Source: Valencia hispanica
Taxonomy: Eukaryota; Chordata; Actinopteri; Cyprinodontiformes; Valenciidae
Direction: 5' to 3'
DNA length: 64,000 nt
Assembly: GCA_963556495.2 (NCBI GenBank)
Contig: OY747713.1
Coordinates: 248,001 to 312,000, forward strand
In this document: one piece after another, positions 35,576-47,247 of the stretch
Position numbering within the stretch: position 1 is the first letter of the stretch
Layout: each line of letters opens with the position of its first letter
Made by a program: the position numbers and the translations under genes
Notes under the pieces: model-generated
Databases searched by the model: none
Seen by the model: only the letters and a program-made list of their open reading frames with translations
What the model was told of the DNA's origin: nothing

Positions 35576-36937
35576 TTAAACTGGACCCAAAAGCAGCAGA
35601 GTTGAAAACAAAAGGTTTAATGAAAAACCAGAGTCCAAAACAAAAACACACCCATCCAGGGTGGGTGGAGGCCTGCGACGACGAGGAACCAGAAGACGGA
35701 GACGAGGAACCAGGTGACGAGGAACCGGGCGACGAGGAACCGGGCGACGAGGAGGCCGGCGACGAGGAACCAAGAGGCGAGGAGGCCGGCGACGAGGAAC
35801 CAAGAGGCGAGGAGGCCGGAGCAGAACCTTGTGGCGCGGGGGCCGGCTGCGGAGCAGAACCTTGTGGCGCGGGGGCCGGCTGTGGAGCAGGAACTTGTGG
35901 CGCGGGGACCGGCTGCGGAGCAGGACCTTGTGGCACGGGGGCCGGCTGCGGAGCAGGACCTTGTGGCGCGGGGGCCTACGAGAGGATGGTGTGGAGGACC
36001 CACGACGTGGCGCTGAAGACCCACGACGTGGCGCTGGACTCACGGCCGTGTCCCTCTGGACACCCAGGGCGGAGCCAAGAGTCCGAGGCGTGTTCTCCCA
36101 GACTCCCCTGGCGGAGTCAGGAACCCGAGGCGTGTCCCTCTGGACACCCTCGGCGGAGTCTGGATCCCAAGGCGTGTCCCCCTGGACACCCCCGGCGGAG
36201 ACAGGAGCCCGAGGCGTGTCCCCCTGGACACCCCCGGCGGAGACAGGAGCCCGAGGCGTGTCCCCCTGGACACCCCCGGCGGAGACAGGAGCCCGAGGCG
36301 TGTCCCCCTGGACACCCTCGGCGGAGACAGGAGCCCGAGGCGTGTCCCCCTGGACACCCCCGGCGGAGACAGGAGCCCGAGGCGTCTCCCTCTGGACACC
36401 CCCGGCGGAGACAGGAGCCCGAGGGGGGTCCCTCTGGACACCCCCGGCGGAGACAGGAGCCAGAGGCGTGTCCTTGCAGACACCCCCGGCGGAGACAGGA
36501 GCCAGAGGCGTGTCCCTCTGGACACCCTCGGCGGAGTCAGGAACCCGAGGCGTGTCCCTCTGGACACCCTCGGCGGAGTCAGGAACCCGAGGCGTGTCCC
36601 TCTGGACACCCCCGGCGGAGACAGGAACCAGGGGCGTGTCCTCCGAAACACCCCCTGCGGAGCCTGGGATCAGAGGCGTGTCCTCTGGGACACCCCCCGA
36701 GAGCTGGCAGACTGTCAAGGCCGGGCCGAAACTAGGGGGCTGCACCTGGGGTCGAGGCGGGAGAGGCCTCCCCAACTGGCCAGCAAATGTTGCCAGTTTG
36801 TTCCACTCCGCCTCCTCCCAAAATGCAGTCAACCCCAGCTCGGCCAGTAATGGCGACCAGGGCCTTAGCAAAGCCAACAGTTCATCTGCTGCCCCGATCC
36901 GGACCCAAGGCGGGGAGAGAGTGGCCATTTGGTCCAA
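35576..36937 (-). CDS. Repeat-rich protein of the LTR element (unknown function)
   Basis: About 453 codons: a start at DQMATLSPPWVR, then about fifteen 14-residue repeats of the form GGVQGDTPRAPVSA, then a basic and proline/serine-rich tail made of other short repeats. The repeat unit is 42 bp, a multiple of three, so several other frames on both strands are open as well. That weakens the case that this exact frame is used. The shared N-terminal segment with 35083-35565 supports the minus frame. Confidence 0.4.
   Translation of the reverse strand: MDQMATLSPPWVRIGAADELLALLRPWSPLLAELGLTAFWEEAEWNKLATFAGQLGRPLPPRPQVQPPSFGPALTVCQLSGGVPEDTPLIPGSAGGVSEDTPLVPVSAGGVQRDTPRVPDSAEGVQRDTPRVPDSAEGVQRDTPLAPVSAGGVCKDTPLAPVSAGGVQRDPPRAPVSAGGVQRETPRAPVSAGGVQGDTPRAPVSAEGVQGDTPRAPVSAGGVQGDTPRAPVSAGGVQGDTPRAPVSAGGVQGDTPWDPDSAEGVQRDTPRVPDSARGVWENTPRTLGSALGVQRDTAVSPAPRRGSSAPRRGSSTPSSRRPPRHKVLLRSRPPCHKVLLRSRSPRHKFLLHSRPPRHKVLLRSRPPRHKVLLRPPRLLVPRRRPPRLLVPRRRPPRRPVPRRPVPRHLVPRLRLLVPRRRRPPPTLDGCVFVLDSGFSLNLLFSTLLLLGPV
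35690..35975. repeat. GC-rich tandem repeats (30- and 33-bp units)
   Basis: First a GACGAGGAACC/GAGGCCGG array (35690-35820), then a 33-bp unit containing CTTGTGGCGCGGGGGCCGGC (about 35818-35970, four to five copies). Confidence 0.75.
36050..36660. repeat. 42-bp GC-rich minisatellite
   Basis: Tandem array with a core reading GGACACCCCCGGCGGAGACA and then GGAGCCCGAGGCGTGTCCCC, period 42 bp, about fourteen copies with point differences. Confidence 0.85.
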
Positions 36938-37013
36938 ATGCTGCCTTAAAATACAGGCGCAACATGGGCAGACACCGTGCTTCTGCTGGGTCCAAAGACT
37001 GGCTGGTTCGTTC

Positions 37014-37521
37014 TGTCATGTTTTGTAGTTTAAACTGGACCCAAAAGCAGCAGAGTTGAAAACAAAAAGGTTTAATGAAAAACCACACGGAACTTACAGA
37101 AACTCGGGAGGGTACAGGCAGCAACAGGGAAACACAGGAACCAGACGGGCAACAAGGAAGGCAGGAATCAGGCGGGGAAGAAAGACGGACGAACCAGCGA
37201 GTTGTGACTGAAAGAGGACCGTATTTATACTGAGGGAGGAGAGTGAAGAATGAAGCAGAGAAGGAGCAGGACCAATTAAGGGAAGCGGTTGCAGCTGAGG
37301 GGGAGTGAGCAGGTGGAAGTGATTAGCTGGGACAGGAGGTGAAATGGCTGGGAGACAGACAACTGGGAAACTAGAAGAATCTTAAGAAACTAACTAAATA
37401 CAAGACTACGGGGAAACCAGAAAGTACAGAAATCACAAGAAAGACTAAGAATAACTAAACATGAAAATAGAACTAAATAAGGAAAATCACTAACAAAAGA
37501 CAAACACCCGGGATCACAACA
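37014..37521 (-). repeat. LTR of the minisatellite-bearing element
   Basis: On the minus strand it starts TGTTGTGATCCCGGG and ends AAAACATGACA, i.e. TG...CA. A TATA box (GTATAAATAC, 37221-37230) and an ATTAAA polyadenylation signal (37071-37076) are placed in the right order for U3-R-U5. The ATG of the internal ORF overlaps the LTR end (ACATGACAG). Confidence 0.7.
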
Positions 37522-38555
37522 GTTTTAGCTTCCCTTCATTGGCTCCCTGTTAAATCCAGAATAGAATTTAAGATCCTTCTTCTTACATATAAAGCCCTTG
37601 ATAATCAAGCTCCATCATCCATCAGAGATCTGATTGGTCCATATGTTCCTAACAGAGCCCTTTGCTCTCAGACTGCAGGTTTACTTGTAATTCCTAGGAT
37701 TTCTAAAAGTAGAATGGGAGGCAGATCTTTTAATTATCAGGCTCCTCTCCTGTGGAACCAGCTCCCAGCTTTAGTCCGTGAGGCAGACACTCTGTTTACT
37801 TTAAAGGCCAGGCTTAAAACTTTCCTTTTTGATAAAGCTTATAGTTAGAGTGGCTAAGGTCATCCTGAACTATCTCTGTAGTTATGCTGCTATAGGCTTA
37901 GACTGCTGGAGGACAGACTTACCAATTTTCTTCACTCTGCTACTTCCTTTTCTCCTACTACTCTCCAGTTGTATTACAGTACATTCTGTTATTTCGACTG
38001 TTAACTTTGTTTTCTCTCAGTGTTTTTCTCTCCATAGAAGATATACCTGGTCTGGTATCCTGCTTGGCTGCAATGCCCTGTTGGACGGGGGTCATCGACT
38101 GGGATGATCCTCCCAGTAACTGAACATCCACTGTGTCCTGTTATTAACTTTTTACTTTCTGTAACAGAAAGTTCTCTTATATCAGATCTTCTGTTCCTTC
38201 TGTGTTTCTGCTCTGTCTTCTTAAACCCCCAGACGGTCGTGGCAGATGGCCGCTCCTACTGAGCCTGGTTCTGTTGGAGGTTTCTTCCTGTTAAAGGGGA
38301 GTTTTTCCTCTCCACCGTCGCTACATGCTTGCTCAGTATGAGGGATTGCTGAAGGATTACTGTGGTTGGAAAGTCTGCATCAACGGGGCCCAACCTCACG
38401 CCAATGACTGACGCAATCTGCTGGGATTCCTTAAATAGGAAACTTTTTAACTGATTGGAATGTTTGTATAAATGTATTGAAATGACTTCTTGTTAAGAGC
38501 CTTGAGATGACATCTGTTGTGAATTGGCGCTATATAAATAAACTGAATGGAATTG

Positions 38556-39545
38556 AATAAAATCATTAAGTTTAATCAAAACAATCAATACTGGTCGAAA
38601 ATTGTTACAATCATTAAAATCTAAATTGCTCTTCTTCAACAGCGGCCTCACCACCGCCCCTTTAAAGGCGGCAGGAAAGACCCCCGTCTGAAGGGAGCAA
38701 TTCATCATGGTTAAAATCTCATCTCTAAAAGATCCATGAAATTGCTTAAAAAGGAAGTGGGAATCGGGTCCAAGACTCATGTGGTGGGCCTCACTGAGGA
38801 GAAAACTTTATCAAGAGTCCCAGCTTCTACCAGGTCAAAACTGTCCAGTGTTTCCTCTGGTAGAGACACACACTCAGATTTGTCTAAAACCATGTTACTT
38901 TGAGAAGATAAAGTATTAGATCTGATGGTGTCTACCTTCCCTCTGAAGTGGTCTGCAAACTCTTCACAAAGATTGTTTGAGGGGGTTTTAGGAAATGCAT
39001 TAGAAGAACGATAAAGAATTCTGTCAATGGTGGAAAAAATAATTTTGGGATTATTTTTAATGTTCTGAAATGGTTTTGGAAATGCATTTCTTGAATTTCT
39101 TACTGCACTATTGCATGATTTGAGAAGTTCTGTGTATATTTGATGATTTGTTGTGATTTTATTTTTCCTCCATTTTCTCTCTGCCACCCTGCATTTACTC
39201 TTTTGTTTTTTGAGGTCTTCGTTTCTCCATGGCGATGCAAGTTTTGAGTGTAAACTTTTAACTTTTAGTGGATCAAGCAGGTCGAGAGCGGACTGAAGCC
39301 TACTGTTAAAATCATTGACAATAAAATCACAGAGGGCAGGTAAAGCAATAGGAGGTATCTTTTCTCAAACTTCGGAGAAACCTGCAGCCACTTCAGGGGT
39401 TAGATGGCGCTTCCTGACAGTTCTCACAGAGGTCTCCCGCTAGATAAAACTGGTGATGTTCAAAAACACACAGTAGTGGTCAGAGACAGCCGTGTCAACA
39501 ACAGAGGACACACTGGTGGACAGGCCATACGTGATGACCAAGTCC
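38556..39545 (-). mobile_element. LINE-B copy 2, 5' half (continuation of 32333-33165)
   Basis: Minus strand reads [32 protein letters not shown] and the linker region (38777-39187), ending in a small endonuclease remnant at about 39300-39545. It provides the uninterrupted reference for the target site of the retroposon at 26622. Confidence 0.8.
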
Positions 39546-39720
39546 AGGCTGTGTCCTCTTTCGCTTTTTCTTTTTTTTATGTACTACTTTGTGTTGGTCT
39601 GTCAAATAAATATCTAATAAAATATACTGAAAGTAGAGGTTGCAGCATGACATAGTATGAAAACGTTCCAAAGGTATGAATACTTTTGCAAGGTATGGTG
39701 AGCATAATTGAAATTATTTT
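39546..39720 (+). mobile_element. Tc1-like transposon end fragment
   Basis: Contains CTTTGTGTTGGTCTGTCA, a degenerate AATAAAATA segment and GGTATGAATACTTTTGCAAG, the outer end sequence typical of fish Tc1-like elements. No transposase remains. Confidence 0.6.
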
Positions 39721-39766
39721 TAAGGCCAAACCAGATCATGCTGACCTGTTGTACTGACTAGGTAGT

Positions 39767-39979
39767 TAAAGTCCCACTCCGATCAAATTTTGAGCTAATT
39801 TTTAAACATTCTCAGTGGTCTTTAAATAATGATTATGCCGTTTTTAGCCAAAATCACAAAACCTGCGCCATTTTCTGGGACTTCGCTTTAGCAGAGCTGC
39901 AGTAGCTCATTAGAAATTCGCCTCTGTGTTACGGGCGGAGACCAGGATAGAAAACAGGATTTTCATCGGAGTGGGTCTA
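39767..39979. mobile_element. MITE with about 15-bp inverted ends
   Basis: AAAGTCCCACTCCGAT at the left and ATCGGAGTGGGTCT at the right are inverted copies enclosing about 210 bp with no coding capacity. This is the form of a non-autonomous DNA transposon. I could not settle the target duplication. Confidence 0.7.
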
Positions 39980-40189
39980 TTATGAATAACTACATTTTGT
40001 ACAGTAGAGGGGTCTGTCCTCCTTTTCGCTTTATATATTTGGTTTTGTTTTATTTTTTTCTTGCTTTGTTTTGCCATTTAAGGCATACCTTATAGAGAAG
40101 GTGGTTGCTTATATGTGCTAGGCCAGCATCGCTCTACAACAAGGATATCTCAAGACTGGATCTGGCATCAATGTAAATATTCAATGCAA

Positions 40190-40480
40190 TTCAATTCAAA
40201 AATACCTTATTGATCCCAGAGGGAAATTAAGTGTTGTTGTAGCTCATATAATTAATTATTTAAGGAGTTGTTGTAGATGATGATGGCTGTGGGCAGGAAT
40301 CATTTCCTGTAGCGGTCTGTGTTGCAGCGAAACTGAAGAAGCCTCCAACTGAAGACGCTCAGTTGTTGTATGACTGTCTCATGAAGAGGATGATCAGGGT
40401 TGTTCATAATTTTTTTGATTTTATGAAGAATCCTTCTTTGCAGATAGGACAAATAGGCCACAATAATGAAATAAGAATGT
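40190..40480 (-). mobile_element. Rex1/CR1-like LINE 3' fragment
   Basis: CTTATTGATCCCAGAGGGAA after an AATTC-rich tail is the antisense 3' end of this LINE type. Minus-strand translation gives HKINKIMNNPDHPLHE and FSWRLLQFRCNTDRYRK, the C-terminal tail of the reverse transcriptase, with stops. Confidence 0.65.
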
Positions 40481-40559
40481 GTTAATAAACTTGGGAGTCA
40501 TGACGAATGACATTTAAAGATCAAGTAGCCTCTGTTGCTTGATTATGCCACTTCGCATA

Positions 40560-41277
40560 GTTTTCTTTGTTTGTTTTTAGGGTTTTGTTAGGTAAATATT
40601 ACCCTAGAACATAGAGAACAGAATGAGGAGAGAGACAACTTATGTTTTAATTGTGAAGATTTCACAAGGGGGAAATTAAGCATTGAGCTTGCTCAGTGTC
40701 TTGTCTCCAAGAATGCTCAGTGCTTACTCCCACCGAGCTCACTCTCCCAAAAGCTTTTATTACAAAACAGGGGTTTACAACAGGTCATAAACCACACCCA
40801 CATTAGGCCTGTGGGTGTTAAAACGGAATAACAAAGTACATGTAAATTAGCCCTTCCAGACAACCCTCTCAAGCAACTCTTAGAGAGGATTTATCACCCA
40901 TATGAGGAATTATACAGTAACATACACAGTATTACACTAATCAATGATAATAAAAATTTTCTAACAGGTTTGTTTCTTAACGTGTCCTGTCTACCAGTGT
41001 GGAGTGCAGAATTAGTGTCTGAGTACCAAGTAGAAGCCTAACAGATTTACTTTCACAAGTGGAGCATTACGGCATTTGCTATAGTACTCCGCTTGATATA
41101 TATGTAGGAAATCTTTGTTAGAAATTGCTGTGGGTTTTTTTCCCCCCTGATATTATGAACATGGAGACACAAAAAAACGGGAAGGAAGAAAGAAGATGAA
41201 GAGAAAAAAAGTTAACAGGGAGAGGGTAAGTTGAAGATACAAGAGAGGAAGAGGAACAAAGAAAACACAAGAAAAAG
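40560..41277 (-). mobile_element. GC-rich retroposon copy (3' part), split by a solo LTR
   Basis: Antisense T-rich tail (40561-40585), then after the solo LTR TTAACGTGTCCTGTC and on through ACAAGAGAGGAAGAGG, co-linear with the reverse complement of 26622-27710. It joins gypsy integrase sequence at about 41278. The GC-rich 5' half is missing, so it is 5'-truncated. Confidence 0.72.
40586..40966 (-). mobile_element. Solo LTR with 5-bp target duplication
   Basis: TGTTAGGTAAATATTACC...TTTTCTAACA with terminal inverted TGTTAG/CTAACA and flanking GGTTT on both sides (40581-40585 and 40967-40971). AATAAAAGC on the minus strand (40753-40762) suggests minus orientation. It sits inside the tail of the retroposon. 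Its family is not otherwise seen in this window. Confidence 0.82.
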
Positions 41278-41394
41278 TAAAGAGGAATGTGCGTCCAGGG
41301 ACGAGAAGGAATGGTTAGGGGCTGGAGGAGACCAGATGATAGTTTGTGTGGAGTCTTGTATTTGTTGCAGTTGGGGCAGGAGGTTACATATTCA
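41278..41394 (-). pseudogene. gypsy integrase fragment beyond the LINE-A insertion
   Basis: Minus strand reads VTSCPNCNKYKTPHKLSSG then LLQPLTIPSRPWTHIPLY, the CxxC half of the integrase zinc-binding domain and the start of the core. It joins in register to NKDVTEY at 48555 once the 7-bp duplication ATATTCA is taken into account. Confidence 0.82.
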
Positions 41395-43525
41395 ATTCAA
41401 TTCAATTCAATTTTAATTTCAATTTAATTCAATTTAATTTTTCAATTCCATTCAGTTTATTTATATAGCGCCAATTCACAACAGATGTCATCTCAAGGAC
41501 CTTAACAAGAAGTCATTTCAATACATTTATACAAACATTCCAATCAGTTAAAAAGTTTCCTATTTAAGGAATCCCAGCAGATTGCGTCAGTCATTGGCGT
41601 GAGGTTGGGCAGACTTTCCAACCACAGCAATCCTTCAGCAATCCCTCATACTGAGCAAGCATGTAGCGACAGTGGAGAGGAAAAACTCCCCTTTAACAGG
41701 AAGAAACCTCCAACAGAACCAGAACCAGAACCAGGCTCAGTGGGAGCGGCCATCTGCCACGACCGTCTGGGGGTTTGAGAAGACAGAGCAGAAACACAGA
41801 AGGAACAGAAGATCTGATATAAGAGAACTTTCTATGTTACAGAAAATAAAAAGTTGATAACAGGACACAGTGGATGTTCAGTTACTGGGAGGATCATCCC
41901 AGTCGATGCCCCCCATCCAACAGGGCATTGCAGCCAAGCAGGATACCAGACCAGGTATATCTTCTATGGAGAGAAAAACACTGAGAGAAAATAAAGTTAA
42001 CAGTTGAAATAACAGAATGTACTGTAATACAACTGGAGAGTAGTAGGAGAAAAGGAAGTAGAAGAGTGAAGAAAATTGGTCAGTCTGTCCTCCAGCAGTC
42101 TAAGCCTATAGCAGCATAACTACAGAGATAGCTCAGGATGACCTTAGCCACTCTAACTATAAGCTTTATCAAAAAGGAAAGTTTTAAGCCTGGCCTTAAA
42201 AGTAAACAGAGTTTCTGCCTCACGGACTAAAGCTTGGAGCTGGTTCCACAGGAGAGGAGCCTGATAACTAAAAGATCTGCCTCCCATTCTACTTTTAGAA
42301 ATCCTAGGAACTACAAGTAAACCTGCAGTCTGAGAGCAAAGTGCTCTGTTAGGAACATATGGACCAATCAGATCTCTGATGTATGATGGAGCTGATTATT
42401 AAGGGCTTTATATGTAAGAAGGAGGATCCTAAATTCTATTCTGGATTTAACAGGGAGCCAATGAAGGGTAGCTAAAACAGGAGAAATGTGATCTCTCTAT
42501 TTAATATTAATCAGAACTCTTGCTGCAGCATTTTGGATCAACTGAAGGCTTTTAATGGCATTTTGTGGACTTCCTGATTGTAAAGAATTACAGTAGTCCA
42601 GCCTTGAGGTAACAAATGCATGGACTAGTTTCTCAGCATCACTCCTGGACAGGATGTTTCTAATTTTAGCAATATTCCGGCGGTGAAAGAAAGAAATCCT
42701 AGAAACCTATTTAATATGGGATTTAAATGTCAAGTCTTGGTCAAAAATAACGCCGAGGTTCTTTACGTTATTACTGGGGGCCAATTTAATGCCATCCAGA
42801 TGAAGTGATTGACTAATCAGTTTCTGTTTAAGAACTTCTGGTCCAAAGACAGCAACTTCTGTCTTGTCAGAATTTAAGAGCAAAAAGTTTAGGATCATCC
42901 ATGTTTTTATGTCTTCCAGACATTCCTGTAATCTACCTAACTGACTGGGTTCATCAGGATTTATGGATAAATATAGTTGTGTATCATCGGCATAGCTGTG
43001 GAAATTTATCCCATGCTGTCTAATGATTCTACCAATTGGGAGCATATATATGGTGAAAAGAATTGGTCCAAGCACAGAACCCTGTGGAACTCCACAAGTA
43101 ACCCTTGAGAGTGAAGAAGATTTATCATTTAGATCAGTGATTCTCAACCGGTGGGGTGCCAGTAGGCTACAGGATGGGAGGAAAAAAACGGAAAAAGAAA
43201 ATTTGCAATTTTTTTTATTATTACACTACTGTCATAAAAAGTTCTAGTTTTGTATATAAATATCTCCTGCATAGAAATTAAAATGTGTTTGAACTGATTA
43301 AAAAAAGAAGAAGTTTTTAACAAATTTGATTCGTTTGTCTATCGTAAGCGCAAATGGAGGTGGTAAGCGAGTCACACTGAAGTTCTCTGGCTCTCCAGGA
43401 TGTTACAGCGGTTGTATGAGCTGCGAGAGGAGGTGAAGTGGTTTTAGACAGAAATCAAATCAGATCTGGTGACACTATATGTGGCTTGCGTCTCTGTCCT
43501 ATTTGATCTATATTTGACCGCTTGA

Positions 43526-45104
43526 ATGGCCTTAAACTGTCTTTGCAAGGCCGCGAAACTCAGATGTTGCTCCTTCCAGACAAAAACTAGACCTCTATGG
43601 CAGCATCAGTCGAGGGAACCCAGCCTTTTAGACTTTATCACTGATGCGGCACGTCACACGATTTCTCCTCTATTTCAATCAGCGTCTGAGCGCCTGACAG
43701 CAATGAGAAAACAATTTGCGACGTACTTTAAAGAGGATTATCGCTACTTGGGTTCGAGATCCGTTTGTGTGCACAGCAAACGAGCCGTCAATGTAGGGTG
43801 ACCAACCCTCCTCTTTTCCCCGGACATGTCCACTTTTCATGTGCTGTCCGGGAGGATTTATAGACTGATGAAAACTGATGTCCCGGTTTTTATTGTTTTC
43901 ATAGGACCATGCTTAAACTGACTGGCGTGATACATGCAGTATGACAGAATTTCTCTCATGTAACGTCCTCCCGAGCTGGTTCTGATCCGTTTATTGACGC
44001 CACAGACAGCAGGCTGTGCGCCAAGATGCGCCGCACCGCATGCATTGCGCAGCGCAGCGCTGCTCTGCGCCGAGTTGCACCGCACCGCACCGCGTTATCC
44101 TGCATTGCACAGTGCTGGGCCGCGCCGAGTTACTGCTGTTTACAAGAAGTCAAAGCACAAGCTTCATGCACGAACCACAAAAGATATACCGTCAAGTCGC
44201 AACAAATGGGTGGTGGAGTGAACCATTCACATAGCTGGCATGTGTGTTTCTGTGTGACAAAAGTGGCAAATTACCCAAAGATAACATGAACACAAAACCA
44301 TAAAAAGCCTGAGCAAAGTGAGAGTTCATCTATAAACTGACTGTGGAGGATGAAGATGCAAACTAAACAGAGTTAAGCACTTTTTTATTGTGTTTTTGAG
44401 TCTGCAGCTGTTTACTTTTATTACAGTGAAAAGAAAATGATACTTGTTTTCTCAGAAGATTATTTAAGATTTTTCTTCAGTTTCTGTCCAGTACAATTTA
44501 AAAAGTAAACTAATATTGTTGCAGGTAACTTTTTTTAATTCAGAAGAGTAATTATTTCTATTATTATTTATTTCCAGAGATTATAAAATCATTTTCTACT
44601 TGTGAAAGCCTTTTTGAAGATTGTTATTTAACTAATCTTTTGTAACCACATTGAGAATGCACACTTTAAATATGTTAAAATCAAAAGTCTTGGCCAAGTC
44701 CTGAAAGTGTTTCAGTCCTGTGCCAGGTGTCCTCTCTTGTGGAAATCAAAATATGGTCACCCTATTGATATGCAGGAGCAGCTTATTGAGCTGAAGAGTG
44801 ACAGTAGACTGAAGGAACTCTTTGGCTCCTCCCCTCTTTCGTCATTCTGGGCAGCATTGATGCAGGAATATCCTCAACTCTGTGAAGTCGCCTTGAAAAT
44901 TCTCCTTCCTTTCACGTCGACATATTTGTGTGAGGCAGGATTCTCATAAATGACTGCACTCAAAACAAAATACTGCAATCGTGCACAAATCCAGGATGAT
45001 TTGAGGCTATGTTTATCAAACATTGAGCTAAGAATTGAGGATCTTTGCGAGGCAAAGCAGGCTCAGGTCTCACATCAACATCACCTACCTGCAAGCTTCT
45101 GTAA
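43526..45104 (+). pseudogene. hAT transposase, split and frameshifted
   Basis: The first piece (43526-43794) ends in RLTAMRKQFATYFKEDYRYL and, one frame over, WVRDPFVCTANEPSM. The second (44765-45104) starts DMQEQLIELKSDSRLKELFG and runs through LPFTSTYLCEAGFS, a stop at 44947, then KTKYCNRAQIQDDLRLCLS. This is the C-terminal dimerisation region of hAT transposases, like that kept in domesticated ZBED/FAM200-type vertebrate genes. The nested element falls exactly between WVRDPFV and QEQLIEL, which are adjacent in intact relatives. Confidence 0.8.
43796..44762. mobile_element. Non-autonomous DNA transposon with TA duplication, nested in hAT
   Basis: GGGTGACCA at the left and TGGTCACCC at the right are inverted, each flanked by TA (43794-43795, 44763-44764). 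It encloses about 967 bp without a credible gene, including a GC-rich GCACCGC/GCAGCGC stretch at 44020-44130. Confidence 0.72.
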
Positions 45105-45380
45105 ATAATGCAGATGATGCCTATTATTAGGCCTAGTAATAATAACAATAATAAAGGATAAATTAATAGCAGAGGTCTGGGTCCAATTCCCAATTATAGC
45201 AATAGCCTAGTAATGGTAATAGGCCTATTGATGATAACAACAACAACAACAACAAAGCATGTAACCTCATATAATTATATAGCAATAGCCTAGTAATGAT
45301 GATAGGCCTACTGATGAAGATGATGAAAATAATAATAATAATAATAATAATGTGGGCCTAAAAATAATAACCTAGGGTGG

Positions 45381-45634
<254 letters not shown>

Positions 45635-47247
45635 CAAGGTGGAGTGGGGGGGTGGGTGGGGGGGTGTTATTTTGGGGGGGGTGCACTGGGGTCCCAACTG
45701 CAATGAACCAGCTTTGGGGGGGTCAAGCTTGCAAAAGGTTGGGAACCTCTGATTTAGATGAACAAACTGGAATCTGTCAGACAAATATGATGTAAACCAG
45801 CCTAGTGCTGTTCCTTTGATCCCTGCAACATGTTCAAGCCTTTTTAAGAGAATATAATGATCGACTGTGTCAAAAGCAGCACTGAGATCTAACAAAACCA
45901 GAACAGACACCAGTCCATTATCTGAGGCCATGAGAATATCATTAGTAACCTTCACCAGTGCTGTTTCAGTGCTATGATGAGCTCTAAAACCTGACGGAAT
46001 CTCTTCAGACAGCTCGTTATTGTTTAAATGCTCACAGACTTGATTAGCAACAATTTTCTCAAGGATTTTGGATAAGAAAGGAAGGTTAGATATAGGTCTG
46101 TAATTCACTAAGTCATCTTGATCAAGGGAAGGTTTCTTGAGTAAAGGTTTAATTACAGCTATTTTAAATTCCTGTGGTACGTATCCGTTTACTAAGGATA
46201 GATTAATCATATCCAAAATGGGGCCAGGAACCAAATGGAACACTTCTTTAAATAATTTGGTTGGAATTGGGTCCAACATACAAGTTGAAGGTTTAGATGA
46301 GGCTAATATTTTTGATAATTCCAAAAGCTCAACTGAATCAAAACAGCCTAAGCACAAATTAGGTTCTACAGTTCTTTCCGATGCTGCCTCATTTACTGAG
46401 GAAGAAGTAATCATGTTCGGGAGGATGCCAATGATTTTATTTTTAATAGAATTAATTTTATTTATGAAGAATCCCATAAAATCATCACTGCTAAGAGCTG
46501 GGGGAATAGTTGGCTCAATAGAGCTATGACTCTGTGTCAGTTTGGCAACTGTACTAAAAAGAAACCTAGGATTGTTTTTATTCTTCTCTATTAATGATGA
46601 AAAATATGCTGTTCTAGCTTGTCGAAGGGTCTTTTTATACAGCAATAGACTGTTATTCCAGGTTAAATAGGAATCCTCTAGGTGTGTAGAGCGCCATTTT
46701 ATCTCCAACTTCCTAGTATTCTGCTTTAAAGTACGCAGCTCTGCGTTGAACCAAGGAGTCAGCCTCCTATGGCGAGCCACTTTCTTTTTTCAGGGGGCTA
46801 CACTATCTAATGCCAAATGCAATGATGACGTAACGCTGTGAACCAGACCAGCAATTTCTGAAGGGTTAGATATAGAATTGCTGCCATCCACTGTGTTACT
46901 CTGAGACACTGAGGAAAGTAAGAATGGAACAGATTCTTTAAAAATTGTTACAGCATTGTCTGATAAAGCTCTACTATAATGAAATTTTCTTTCAGATTTA
47001 AGATTGTCAGTTAAAGTAAATTCAAAAGTTATTAAGAAGTGGTCAGACAGGACCGGGTTATGTGTGTGGACTGTTATTTCCTCACACTCAATACCGTATG
47101 TCAGTACAAGGTCCAAAGTGTGTTTGCCCGAGTGGGTCGATCCCTGTACTTTTTGAGTAAAGCCAATTGAGTCTAAAATAGCACTAAAGGCTGCATTTAG
47201 GCTATCACTTTCAGTATCCACATGAATATTGAAGTCCCCCACCATAA

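Larger units (their letters stand above)
35086..37521 (-). mobile_element. LTR element with minisatellite coding region, rearranged
   Basis: Read on the minus strand: an LTR (37521-37014), an internal region with an ORF and a 42-bp minisatellite, a second copy of only the R/U5 end of the LTR (35627-35560), then again the 5' part of the internal ORF (35559-35114). The outermost 25 bp (about 35087-35113) match the GC-rich retroposon instead, so the left junction is a patchwork. No reverse transcriptase is present, so this is a non-autonomous or rearranged element, probably mobilised by a Ty3/gypsy relative. That last point is inference from LTR form only. Confidence 0.65.
33166..38555 (+). mobile_element. 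LINE-A copy 3, 5'-truncated, inserted in LINE-B copy 2
   Basis: Starts inside the endonuclease domain ([17 protein letters not shown] at about 33172), as expected for a 5'-truncated LINE. It runs through RT (33731-34585, GVPQGSVL then a stop) to the C-terminal part, is interrupted by the LTR element at 35086-37521, and ends with the 3' UTR and GGAATTG tail at 38555. AATAAA occurs at both edges (33160-33165 and 38556-38561), a probable but low-complexity target duplication. About 140 bp of LINE are missing at the LTR-element junction. Confidence 0.82.

Noticed and set aside
36050..36660. CRISPR-like array
   Set aside because: Units are directly adjacent without unique spacers and the genome is eukaryotic; it is a minisatellite.
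35602..37028. Long plus-strand frames (377 and 399 codons) over the minisatellite
   Set aside because: A 42-bp unit keeps several frames open at once; only the minus frame joins to a non-repetitive, duplicated N-terminus next to the LTR.
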